Below, piece by piece: positions 1-8,260 of a stretch of DNA of 64,000 nucleotides. The stretch spans positions 124,001-188,000 of the forward strand of contig NZ_NPIA01000005.1 in assembly GCF_002262935.1 (NCBI RefSeq), read 5' to 3'. This stretch comes from Lottiidibacillus patelloidae (GTDB taxonomy: Bacteria; Bacillota; Bacilli; Bacillales; SA5d-4). Position 1 is the stretch's first letter. Every line of letters begins with the position of its first letter. A program made the translations under genes and the position numbers. The notes under the pieces are model-generated. The model was given only the letters and a program-made list of their open reading frames with translations. It searched no databases and was not told where the DNA came from.

Positions 1-2381
1 AGTTCATCTAATGAATTTTCAATTGGTGTACCACTTAGTGCGAAACAATTACTTTTTCTAATCGTTTTAATAGCTCTAGCTGTTTTTGTCATATGGTTTT
101 TAATAGCTTGTGCTTCATCTAAAATAAGAGTTGAAAACTCATGCTCATTGTATAGATCAAAGTCTTGGCGTACTAATGGATACGAAGTAATTAACACATC
201 ACAGTTCTCAATGTCGTTAATTAAGTTTTCCCGTTCACTTTTACTTCCTTGAATAACTTTCACTTTAAGGTTTGGGGCGAACTTTTTAAACTCGTTTTGC
301 CAATTGTACACTAGTGAGGCAGGTGAAACGACAAGAGATGGTTGCGCGCTTGCGCTATTTTCTTCCCATTTTGCCAAGAGAAAGGCAATCGCTTGCAACG
401 TTTTACCTAGCCCCATATCATCAGCTAAAATGCCTCCAAAATGGTAGTAACTTAATCCACGTAACCATTGATATCCTACAATTTGATAGTCACGTAAGTC
501 AGCATTTAAAGTTTTTGGAAGAGGGTAATTACTTTTGCTTGGTTTCTTTATATCTGCAATTAGTTTTTCAAAAGCTTTATTATAATGGACGCCTCTATTT
601 CTAGAGACTAACTCCTCCACTTGCAGGCTACGATAATTCGGTAACGTTAATTTCCCACTATTAACAGCTTCTGGTGCAATGTTAAGTTCGCGAAATAAAT
701 CACCGATTGGATGAAAAGTATCCTCTTCTAATGGTATGTAGCTCCCATCTTGGAGACGATAATATCTTTTTTTCTCAATGATTGACTTAATAATCTGTTG
801 AATGTCATTTTGGTTTACATCCGTAAAGTCAAAGTTTACTTCAAAGTAGTTTGCGTTAGTTTGCAGGTCTAATTGAATTTCTGGCTTTATTTGCTCCCTA
901 TTTAATAAAGGGGATACTTCCCCAGTTGAAAATACCGAAACTATTTTTTCGAGCTTAGGTAAAATATCATAAAGAAACGTAAAAATATCATCATCGTCTT
1001 CTAAATAGAGGTCAACCCCATTAAACTTAAAAGAAGAAAGTTCGATTAATTTCATTATCTTACGCTCTTTTTTCACATCGCGAATTAAGATTTGTTCTTG
1101 ATTGCTAATGTTTTCTTCATTAAAAGGTAAAATAATGTCTTCCCCATAATGATATTCGAGTTTAGCAGTAATACGAACGATATCAATCTCCAAAAAGAGC
1201 TTGGCCACAAGTGGGGGGTTTGTAATGGAGCTTCTCACTTCTGGAGACATTTCTACATTACAAATCATTTCTAAACTTGGGACAACATGTGAGAGAAATA
1301 ATCCAATGTCTTCTTGTTTTATCGGAATAGCTGTTGTGCTTTCTAAATCAATACTATTATTTATACGGTGCATGACCTGTTGTTGTTGGTCACTTAACTT
1401 GTAAACAGCGTTATCTACTAGCATATAACCATACTTACTCATATATTCGACTAGGCTCGATTTTTGTAATTCCAATAAGTAATTTTCTTCCTCTTGTATT
1501 AGAGAGAATGTAAAAGGAAGTTTTTCGCTCGTCCACTTAAAATGGTTAAATTCCTCATCTCCATTTTGTAATTTGCAATTTCTTTCATGTAATAAAGAGA
1601 TAAGCTCATCAGCAAATAAAGGAGGAAGCGTTATCCCTTTTTGCTTCGTTGATATATTCCATGCAGATCTTGAATTAAAAAAAGTCTCACTTTTATTAAT
1701 CTTAGCTAATAATTGGAATATTTCTAAGTCTTCCTTATGAAATGAGTGAAGATAAGGATCATAGGAAAATGATTTTGAAAAATAATATTCCTTTTTATTT
1801 TCGATATAATCTAATAGTTCCTTTAAGTTTTTCACAACATAAAGTCGTTCAATTCCTATTTTCATCTCTACAGTAAAAAGTGTACCGTTAGCTTGGTTAT
1901 AATCAGGTTTTAAGCTATATTCAACTTTTATAGGTTCCCCAATCGTTGAAGTAGTTGATTCAAAGTCATCTTCAGCAAAAAGGTCAATTAAGTTCGTCGA
2001 AAGTTGACTTAATGAATCTTCGCTTTTTATCTGTTGCTCTTCTTTACCATCACTAAAAAGAGGTGTATTTGTTTCACTCACTTTTAGCTTATTTACAGTC
2101 GACTTTTCTCCTAATTTATTTGCAATTTCTAATAGTACTGCTACACAATGCTTACATGATTGATATTCCTCATATGCAGAGCACGTGCAGTTGTAGAAAA
2201 ATTCATCCTCAAAGATATCTACTTCTACGTTATATAATTTACTTCCGGCAACTTTTGCTGTCCAATGACCATCTTTTTCAGAATTAGATAGCTGTTCAAC
2301 ACGGAATTGGTGATAATATTGGAGTCCTCTTCGGTAAAACGAATCTGGGAACATGTTCTTAATTATTTCGATACTTAACAT
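1..2381 (-). CDS. SNF2-family DEAD/DEAH-like helicase with SWIM zinc finger (3' end outside window)
   Basis: The minus frame is open from an ATG at 2381 to the window edge, so only the N-terminal ~793 residues are present. A SWIM zinc finger (CxC, then CxH: C65, C67, C76, H78) lies near the N-terminus. A long middle region follows, then the SNF2 ATPase core: motif I DDMGLGKT near residue 658, a DEAQ box (DEAH variant) near 753, and motif III SGTP just beyond. This order (SWIM, linker, SNF2) is that of bacterial SWI2/SNF2 proteins, ATP-driven double-stranded DNA translocases whose cellular role in Bacilli is poorly defined. The C-terminal RecA-like lobe is cut off. An AAAGGA site lies about 9 bases before the start. 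No partner gene is visible. Confidence 0.88.
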   Translation of the reverse strand, partial: MLSIEIIKNMFPDSFYRRGLQYYHQFRVEQLSNSEKDGHWTAKVAGSKLYNVEVDIFEDEFFYNCTCSAYEEYQSCKHCVAVLLEIANKLGEKSTVNKLKVSETNTPLFSDGKEEQQIKSEDSLSQLSTNLIDLFAEDDFESTTSTIGEPIKVEYSLKPDYNQANGTLFTVEMKIGIERLYVVKNLKELLDYIENKKEYYFSKSFSYDPYLHSFHKEDLEIFQLLAKINKSETFFNSRSAWNISTKQKGITLPPLFADELISLLHERNCKLQNGDEEFNHFKWTSEKLPFTFSLIQEEENYLLELQKSSLVEYMSKYGYMLVDNAVYKLSDQQQQVMHRINNSIDLESTTAIPIKQEDIGLFLSHVVPSLEMICNVEMSPEVRSSITNPPLVAKLFLEIDIVRITAKLEYHYGEDIILPFNEENISNQEQILIRDVKKERKIMKLIELSSFKFNGVDLYLEDDDDIFTFLYDILPKLEKIVSVFSTGEVSPLLNREQIKPEIQLDLQTNANYFEVNFDFTDVNQNDIQQIIKSIIEKKRYYRLQDGSYIPLEEDTFHPIGDLFRELNIAPEAVNSGKLTLPNYRSLQVEELVSRNRGVHYNKAFEKLIADIKKPSKSNYPLPKTLNADLRDYQIVGYQWLRGLSYYHFGGILADDMGLGKTLQAIAFLLAKWEENSASAQPSLVVSPASLVYNWQNEFKKFAPNLKVKVIQGSKSERENLINDIENCDVLITSYPLVRQDFDLYNEHEFSTLILDEAQAIKNHMTKTARAIKTIRKSNCFALSGTPIENSLDE

Positions 2382-2534
2382 TTTTAAGACAGTCCTTTTT
2401 TCTTTGGCTTTAATTACTTGGTTTTGGTTATTTACAGAAAAAATGCTTTACTAAACATTATACCTTAATGAATGAATCAACAAAAATTTGCAAGAACATC
2501 ATTATTTACGCTTAATAACTCTTCTACATAGTAT

Positions 2535-2542
2535 GCTACAAT
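2535..2542 (+). promoter_or_regulatory. candidate extended -10 promoter of the M20 peptidase gene
   Basis: TGC followed by TACAAT gives an extended -10 (TGnTACAAT) about 80 bases before the GTG start. No good -35 is seen. It lies in the divergent gap between the helicase and peptidase genes. Confidence 0.35.
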
Positions 2543-2620
2543 CCTTGTTATTTCTCCTTTGGGTAGGAAAGAAGAAGTTTAATGTATAATATTAGTTAAT
2601 AATGTGAAGGAGGTTAAGGT

Positions 2621-3970
2621 GTGAAGGAGTATATTGAACAGCATAAAGAAAGTTTTCTAGAGCAATTAAAAGAGTTACTAAGAATTCCGAGTATTTCTGC
2701 GCTACCGGAACATAAGGAAGATGTACAAGCTGCAGCAAGTTGGTTGGCAAAATCACTTGAAGACATTGGAATGGAAAATATCGAAATAATCCAAACAAAA
2801 GGTCACCCGATATTATATGCCGATTGGCTTCATGCAGAAGAAAAGCCAACTGTGTTGATTTACGGTCATTATGATGTACAGCCAATAGACCCACTTGAAT
2901 TATGGGAAACACCACCTTTTGAGCCTACTATTAGGGACGAAAAAATTTATGCAAGAGGTGCGACAGATGATAAAGGACAAATGTTTCTTTATTTAAAAGC
3001 AATTGAATTATTAATGAAAAAACACGGAACTTTACCTGTAAATATTAAATTTTGCATTGAAGGTGAAGAGGAAATAGCAAGCCCTAATCTACCGCCTTAT
3101 ATAGATAAAAATAAAGAAAAATTAGCAGCAGACGCAGTTTTAATATCTGATACGTCACTTATCGATAAAGGTCAACCAGCTATTTGTACATCCTTACGTG
3201 GAGCGCTAGCGATGGAGTTGAAAGTTAGAACAGCAAACACTGATCTCCATTCAGGATCATATGGTGGAGCTGTCCCTAATGCTGTACATAGCATCGTAAA
3301 AATACTTGATACCTTTCATGATGAAAACGGAAAAATAGCCGTGCAAGATTTTTATGAAGGCGTTCCAACTCCGGCAGATACAATTAAAGAAGAAGTAGCT
3401 CAAATACCTTTCAATGAAGTGAAAATGAAACAAGAATTAGGTATAGAGGATTTCTTTGGTGAAGTAGGATATACACCTGCAGAACAAGTGAGCATTCGTC
3501 CAACACTTGAAATAAATGGTTTAGTTGGTGGCTTTCACGGTGAAGGTTTTAAGACGGTTATTCCATGTGAATCAAGTGCTAAAATTTCCTGTAGATTAGT
3601 AGGAGATCAAAAGCCAGATAAGGTTTATGAGTATATTGAAAGACACATTACAAAAAATTCACCAATAGGTGCAAAAGTAGAGCTTAAGAAACTAATTACT
3701 GGAGACCCTGTTTCTTTAGACTCTAATGACCCAATGATTCAAAAAGCAGCGGATGCATATGAGAAAGTGTATGGTGTAAGGCCGCTATATCCTAAAGCAG
3801 GTGGCTCTATACCGATTGTGGAAGTATTTTATAGAGTATTAAACACGCCAGTAGTGTTAATGGGATTCGGCTTACCTAATGAGAATATACACGCTCCAAA
3901 TGAGCACTTCCATTTAGAGAACTTTTCAAAAGGTATAGAAACAATTTGTGAGTATTTCCAAACATTATAA
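2621..3970 (+). CDS. M20-family dipeptidase
   Basis: This is a zinc-dependent metallopeptidase of the M20/ArgE/DapE family, 449 residues, the usual length for the PepV/CNDP-like dipeptidase branch. Visible motifs are GHYDVQP (first metal ligand and catalytic Asp), RGATDDKG (bridging Asp), EGEEE (catalytic Glu and ligand) and a C-terminal HAPNE segment that holds the last His ligand. The central insertion (about residues 190-300) matches the lid/dimerisation domain. The protein should be cytoplasmic, cleaving dipeptides from imported peptides. The start is GTG, chosen because AAGGAGGT lies 6 bases upstream. It is monocistronic, with a strong terminator 11 bases after the stop. The exact substrate cannot be read from sequence. 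Confidence 0.9.
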   Translation: MKEYIEQHKESFLEQLKELLRIPSISALPEHKEDVQAAASWLAKSLEDIGMENIEIIQTKGHPILYADWLHAEEKPTVLIYGHYDVQPIDPLELWETPPFEPTIRDEKIYARGATDDKGQMFLYLKAIELLMKKHGTLPVNIKFCIEGEEEIASPNLPPYIDKNKEKLAADAVLISDTSLIDKGQPAICTSLRGALAMELKVRTANTDLHSGSYGGAVPNAVHSIVKILDTFHDENGKIAVQDFYEGVPTPADTIKEEVAQIPFNEVKMKQELGIEDFFGEVGYTPAEQVSIRPTLEINGLVGGFHGEGFKTVIPCESSAKISCRLVGDQKPDKVYEYIERHITKNSPIGAKVELKKLITGDPVSLDSNDPMIQKAADAYEKVYGVRPLYPKAGGSIPIVEVFYRVLNTPVVLMGFGLPNENIHAPNEHFHLENFSKGIETICEYFQTL

Positions 3971-3981
3971 TACTATATTTT

Positions 3982-4008
3982 AAAGCCTCCTAACTTAGGA
4001 GGCTTTTG
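3982..4008 (+). terminator. intrinsic terminator of the M20 peptidase gene
   Basis: The arms AAAGCCTCCT and AGGAGGCTTT form a near-perfect hairpin ending in TTTTG directly after the stop codon. Confidence 0.85.
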
Positions 4009-4026
4009 TTTGACGTGCCTGACGAA

Positions 4027-4035
4027 TGTTATAAT
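4027..4035 (+). promoter_or_regulatory. extended -10 promoter of dbpA
   Basis: TGTTATAAT is a perfect extended -10. Upstream TTGACG sits too close (14 bases) to be a standard -35. Transcription would start near 4042, giving a leader of about 120 bases before the dbpA ATG. Confidence 0.55.
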
Positions 4036-4163
4036 GAGAGTTCTACTTAAGCAATGTGTTTCTTAGCATAAAAATGTTTTCCATAAAGGTTCAAATGTAT
4101 ACAAACTTGAAGTGTCGAAAATTATAAAACTAAACATACTAAAGAAAAGAATGAGGACCTTAG

Positions 4164-5606
4164 ATGAATAATAAGTTTACGGATTTTAATTTAAGTGAAG
4201 AAATAGTCAAAGCGCTAGCAAGTTTGCGTTACGAAGAGGCAACAGAAGTACAAGCGAAAGTAATTCCTAGCGCTTTATTAAAGAAAGACCTTGTCGTAAA
4301 ATCACAAACTGGAAGTGGAAAAACTGCATCATTTGGTATTCCAATTTGTGAGTTAGTAAAGTGGGAAGAAAATAAGCCCCAAGCAATAATATTAACACCG
4401 ACAAGAGAACTTGCTGTCCAAGTACAGGAAGATATTTCAAATATCGGAAGATTTAAACGTATAAAAGCTACTGCCCTCTATGGGAAAAGTCCGTTTGCAA
4501 AACAAAAATTAGAGTTGAAACAGAAGACCCATGTTGTTGTAGGTACTCCTGGGCGAGTACTAGACCACATTGAAAAAGGAACATTACACGTAGACCACTT
4601 GGACTTTCTTGTCTTAGATGAAGCGGACGAGATGCTTAATATGGGATTCATTGAACAAGTGGAAGCAATCATTCAAAAGTTACCTAAAGATAGAGTGACG
4701 CTTACTTTTTCAGCAACATTGCCAGAGGATGTTGAGAACCTTTGCTATAAGTATATGCAAAAGCCAACTAATATCGAAATTAAAGCAACTGGTATTACTA
4801 CCGAGAATATTGAGCACGTTTTAATTAAAGTGAATGAAGAGGATAAACTGAACATTCTTCAAGATGTTACAACGGTCGAAAATCCAGAAAGTTGTATTAT
4901 TTTTTGCCGAACGCAAGAAAAAGTAGACACGTTGGTTGATCAACTAGATGAGTTGCATTATCCTGTCGATAAAATCCATGGTGGGATGGTACAAGAAGAT
5001 CGCTTTGACGTAATGAATGATTTTAAAAGAGGAGAATTCCGATATTTAGTTGCTACAGATGTTGCGGCAAGAGGAATTGATATAGAAAATATTTCTCATG
5101 TCATTAATTTTGATATCCCACTTGAAAAAGAAAGCTATGTTCATCGTACAGGACGAACTGGTCGTGCTGGTAATGCCGGTAAAGCAATCACGTTTGCTAC
5201 ACCTAGAGAAGATAAGTATATAAAAGAGATTGAGGGATATATTGGCTTTGAAATCCCTGAGGAAATGCCTCCCGCAAAAGATGAAGTGTTTAAATTAAGA
5301 GAAGAATTCGAAAGAAAACTAAATGAAAAGCCTGAAATAAAAGAAGACAAAAGTAGTAATCTAAATAAAGGAATTATGAAACTTTATTTCAATGGAGGTA
5401 AAAAGAAAAAAATAAGAGCGGTAGATTTTGTAGGCACAATTGCCAAAATTGAAGGTATATCAGCAGCTGATATCGGAATCATTACAATTCAAGAAAACCA
5501 TTCCTATGTGGAAATATTAAATGGTAAAGGTCCGCTTGTGTTAAAAACTATGAAAAAGACGACGATTAAGGGAAAACAATTAAAGGTTCATGAAGCTAAA
5601 AAATAA
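4164..5606 (+). CDS. dbpA: DEAD-box RNA helicase DbpA/YxiN
   Basis: ATP-dependent RNA helicase, 480 residues, matching B. subtilis YxiN/DbpA in length and layout. Motifs in order: Q motif region, motif I SQTGSGKT (~48), motif Ia PTRELA, GG-equivalent and TPGR, motif II DEAD (~151), motif III SAT, then the second RecA lobe with [10 protein letters not shown] and [10 protein letters not shown]. The last ~75 residues form a DbpA-type RNA-binding domain (RRM fold), which in this family targets hairpin 92 of 23S rRNA during 50S assembly. The start is preceded by GAGG at good spacing. The gene has its own promoter and an unusually long leader. It is separated from ppaC by about 100 bases without a clear terminator. 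Confidence 0.95.
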   Translation: MNNKFTDFNLSEEIVKALASLRYEEATEVQAKVIPSALLKKDLVVKSQTGSGKTASFGIPICELVKWEENKPQAIILTPTRELAVQVQEDISNIGRFKRIKATALYGKSPFAKQKLELKQKTHVVVGTPGRVLDHIEKGTLHVDHLDFLVLDEADEMLNMGFIEQVEAIIQKLPKDRVTLTFSATLPEDVENLCYKYMQKPTNIEIKATGITTENIEHVLIKVNEEDKLNILQDVTTVENPESCIIFCRTQEKVDTLVDQLDELHYPVDKIHGGMVQEDRFDVMNDFKRGEFRYLVATDVAARGIDIENISHVINFDIPLEKESYVHRTGRTGRAGNAGKAITFATPREDKYIKEIEGYIGFEIPEEMPPAKDEVFKLREEFERKLNEKPEIKEDKSSNLNKGIMKLYFNGGKKKKIRAVDFVGTIAKIEGISAADIGIITIQENHSYVEILNGKGPLVLKTMKKTTIKGKQLKVHEAKK

Positions 5607-5633
5607 TTGCTTTAAATATTTTTAATAAAAATT

Positions 5634-5647
5634 AGTAAGCGCTTATG
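5634..5647 (+). promoter_or_regulatory. weak cre-like (CcpA) palindrome upstream of ppaC
   Basis: AGTAAGCGCTTATG contains the palindromic core TAAGCGCTTA and matches about 11 of 14 positions of the catabolite-responsive element consensus. It lies 65 bases before the ppaC start, where a promoter would be expected. Position and core support it; the outer mismatches argue against it. Confidence 0.3.
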
Positions 5648-5711
5648 ATAGAATATTTTCTAGAGATATAACTTAATACATATTAAAACTGATAGAAGGA
5701 GTTATGAGATT

Positions 5712-6641
5712 ATGGAGAAGATATTTATCTTCGGGCATAAAAACCCAGATACGGATACAATTTGTTCAGCAATTGCCTATGCGGACTTAAAGAAGGAACT
5801 AGGTATGAACGTTGAACCTATTCGCTTAGGAGAAGTAAATGGAGAAACACAATATGCATTAGATACATTTAATTTTGAGCAGCCGCGTTTAGTGGAAGAA
5901 GTTTCAAAAGAAGTTAAAGAAGTAATTTTAGTTGATCATAATGAACGTCAGCAAAGTGCCAATGATATTGAAAATGTAAAAGTTTTAGAAGTAATTGATC
6001 ATCACCGTATTGCTAACTTTGAAACGAGTGATCCTCTTTACTACCGTTGTGAGCCAGTAGGTTGTACAGCAACAATATTAAATAAAATGTATAAAGAAAA
6101 TGGCGTAACAATTAAAAAAGAGATTGCAGGATTAATGCTATCAGCGATTATTTCCGACTCACTTTTGTTTAAATCACCTACATGTACAGAGCAAGACGTT
6201 GCTGCTGCACATGAACTAGCTGAAATTGCTGGTGTGGATGCTGAAAGTTATGGACTTGATATGCTCAAAGCTGGAGCGGATTTAAGTGATAAAACAATCG
6301 AACAGCTGCTTACACTTGATGCAAAAGACTTCTCGATTGGGAATTACAAAGTAGAAGTAGGCCAAGTTAATACAGTTGATACAAATGATATACTATCAAA
6401 GCAGGGTGAGTTCGAAGCGGCTATTAGTTCTCGCATCGATGAAAGAGGCTTAGATTTATTCTTATTCGTTGTGACTGACATCTTAAACAATGATTCTGTA
6501 GCACTTGCTTTAGGCAATCAAGCTGAAGGCGTTGAACGAGCATTTAACGTAAAGCTTGAAAATAATACGGCTTTATTAAAAGGCGTCGTTTCACGAAAAA
6601 AACAAGTAGTTCCTTATTTAACAGAGGCTTTAACAAAATAG
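5712..6641 (+). CDS. ppaC: manganese-dependent inorganic pyrophosphatase
   Basis: Family II (DHH superfamily) pyrophosphatase, hydrolysing PPi to phosphate in the cytosol and so pulling biosynthetic reactions forward. Its 309 residues are the standard length. Metal-binding motifs are visible: GHKNPDTDT at the N-terminus, VDHNE (~76), the DHH-type VIDHHR (~98) and the C-terminal SRKKQVVP segment that binds substrate. The start ATG follows AGAAGGAG at good spacing. It stands alone between dbpA and the YjiH-like gene, and a hairpin terminator follows. A cre-like palindrome upstream might tie it to carbon status, but that is only an inference. Confidence 0.96.
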   Translation: MEKIFIFGHKNPDTDTICSAIAYADLKKELGMNVEPIRLGEVNGETQYALDTFNFEQPRLVEEVSKEVKEVILVDHNERQQSANDIENVKVLEVIDHHRIANFETSDPLYYRCEPVGCTATILNKMYKENGVTIKKEIAGLMLSAIISDSLLFKSPTCTEQDVAAAHELAEIAGVDAESYGLDMLKAGADLSDKTIEQLLTLDAKDFSIGNYKVEVGQVNTVDTNDILSKQGEFEAAISSRIDERGLDLFLFVVTDILNNDSVALALGNQAEGVERAFNVKLENNTALLKGVVSRKKQVVPYLTEALTK

Positions 6642-6658
6642 CAACAATATAAATAAAG

Positions 6659-6699
6659 CTGATTCTTTGAGTGATATGCTCGAATGGATCAGTTTTTTT
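6659..6699 (+). terminator. intrinsic terminator of ppaC
   Basis: An outer stem CTGAT/ATCAG and inner stem TTTGAG/CTCGAA (one G-U pair) are followed by seven T residues. Confidence 0.7.
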
Positions 6700-6757
6700 A
6701 TGTTTTTTTTATAAGGTGTTGATTACTAGTCACACTAATAAGTTTAACTAGTAAGAG

Positions 6758-6799
6758 ACTATGAATTACATGGCATGTCATGTTTGACTTTCTCATAGT
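6758..6799 (+). promoter_or_regulatory. potential leader hairpin upstream of the YjiH-like gene
   Basis: ACTATGA (6758-6764) and TCATAGT (6793-6799) are perfect inverted arms that enclose ACATG/CATGT repeats. Just upstream, ACTAGT occurs twice (6725 and 6747). No T run follows, so it is not a terminator. It could be a leader structure or a pair of operators. Confidence 0.25.
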
Positions 6800-6879
6800 A
6801 ATAGGAAAGAAGGGGATTATTGGGACAAGTAACCAAATATACTCTTCTAATACTATTACAAAAAAGGAGGAAAAATGTA

Positions 6880-8211
6880 ATGAGCACAAACGTTTCAAGT
6901 GTTTCAAAAGGCTCTCAGCCTGCTACTCGTAATGCACTGCATGTAGTAAAGTTTTTCTGTTTAAGTGCAATCGGTATTTTTATGTTTTTTATTCCTATTA
7001 CTATTAACGAAAAGTCTTCTATTCCACTTGATCATCTTGTCACATACGTAAAAACTTCCCTTCCCACTGTGGTCCCATATTATGCTTTACTTGTAATTAT
7101 CTTAGGTGCAATTTATCCATTTGTAACGAAAACATGGAATAAAGACAAAGTAACAATTACTTTCTCAATGTTTAAAGTGTTAGGGTTACTTTCTTCTATT
7201 CTAATTTTATTTGAATTAGGACCTGCATGGTTAATGGCGGCTGGAATGGGACCATTTTTATTCGAAAAACTCGTTATTCCTGTTGGAATATTAGTTCCAA
7301 TTGGTGCTATTTTCTTAGCGTTATTGGTAGGATATGGTTTACTAGAGTTGTTAGGAGTTATTTTACAACCAGTCATGCGTCCAATTTGGAAGACACCAGG
7401 AAGGTCAGCAATTGATGCAGTTGCTTCCTTTGTAGGAAGTTATTCGATTGGACTATTAATTACAAATCGTGTGTTTAAGGAAGGCAAGTATACAGTAAAA
7501 GAAGCGACGATTATTGCAACAGGTTTTTCAACGGTATCGGCGACTTTTATGATTGTTGTAGCAAAAACTTTAGGATTAATGGAGCACTGGAATGCCTACT
7601 TCTGGAGTACGCTAGCAATAACTTTTATCGTTACGGCAATTACAGTTCGAATTTGGCCATTAAATAAAGTTAGCGAAGAGTATATAAACGGCGGAAAAGG
7701 TCAACCGGAAGAGGTTATTAAAGAAAAACGTTTTGCGCGAGCGTGGGAAAGTGCAATGGAAGCAGTGAAAAATACACCAAAGCTCCATAAAAATATATGG
7801 ATAAATTTAAAAGATGGCTTTATTATGACAATGAGTATTTTACCATCTATTATGTCAATTGGATTATTAGGTTTAGTAATTGCAGAATACACACCAATTT
7901 TTGATATTATAGGTTATATTTTCTACCCGTTTACTGCATTTTTACCTGAACCAATGCTTGCTGCTAAAGCTGCTGCTGTTGAAATTGCCGAGATGTTCTT
8001 ACCAGCGTTATTAGTTGCTAATGCTTCAATGGTAACGAAATATGTCATAGGTGTAGTTTCGGTATCAGCAATCTTGTTCTTCTCAGCATTAATTCCTTGT
8101 ATTTTATCTACAGACATTCCTGTTAGTATTCCTAAGTTACTAGTGATTTGGGTAGAAAGGACTATTTTAACGCTAATTATAGCAACACCAATTGCATATT
8201 GGTTATTTTAG
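6880..8211 (+). CDS. YjiH-family membrane protein with nucleoside-recognition GATE domain
   Basis: Integral membrane protein with about eleven hydrophobic segments and the hallmark GATE region of YjiH/SpmA/FeoB-like gates. YjiH-type proteins are thought to be transporters, but no substrate is established. The chosen ATG (443 residues) has GGAGG nine bases upstream. A longer TTG reading from 6820 has no ribosome site and is rejected. Conserved-looking stretches are the FVGSYSIG and TGFSTVSATFM motifs in the first GATE half and AAKAAAVEIAEMFLPAL in the second. It is transcribed alone and converges on a GGDEF-EAL gene, and an unusual inverted-repeat leader precedes it. Confidence 0.82.
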   Translation: MSTNVSSVSKGSQPATRNALHVVKFFCLSAIGIFMFFIPITINEKSSIPLDHLVTYVKTSLPTVVPYYALLVIILGAIYPFVTKTWNKDKVTITFSMFKVLGLLSSILILFELGPAWLMAAGMGPFLFEKLVIPVGILVPIGAIFLALLVGYGLLELLGVILQPVMRPIWKTPGRSAIDAVASFVGSYSIGLLITNRVFKEGKYTVKEATIIATGFSTVSATFMIVVAKTLGLMEHWNAYFWSTLAITFIVTAITVRIWPLNKVSEEYINGGKGQPEEVIKEKRFARAWESAMEAVKNTPKLHKNIWINLKDGFIMTMSILPSIMSIGLLGLVIAEYTPIFDIIGYIFYPFTAFLPEPMLAAKAAAVEIAEMFLPALLVANASMVTKYVIGVVSVSAILFFSALIPCILSTDIPVSIPKLLVIWVERTILTLIIATPIAYWLF

Positions 8212-8222
8212 TTGTAAAAAAA

Positions 8223-8260
8223 GTTGAAGGAAAGTTGTCTTGATTTAGCTTTCCTTCAAC
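8223..8260 (-). terminator. intrinsic terminator of the GGDEF-EAL gene
   Basis: The 12-base arms GTTGAAGGAAAG and CTTTCCTTCAAC, read on the minus strand, are followed by a seven-T run. The hairpin overlaps the last codons of the minus-strand gene. On the plus strand the T run is missing, so it is mainly a minus-strand terminator. Confidence 0.75.

Noticed and set aside
4113-4119. Spo0A box (TGTCGAA) in the dbpA leader
   Set aside because: It is a single heptamer downstream of the predicted -10, with no second box and no sporulation link.
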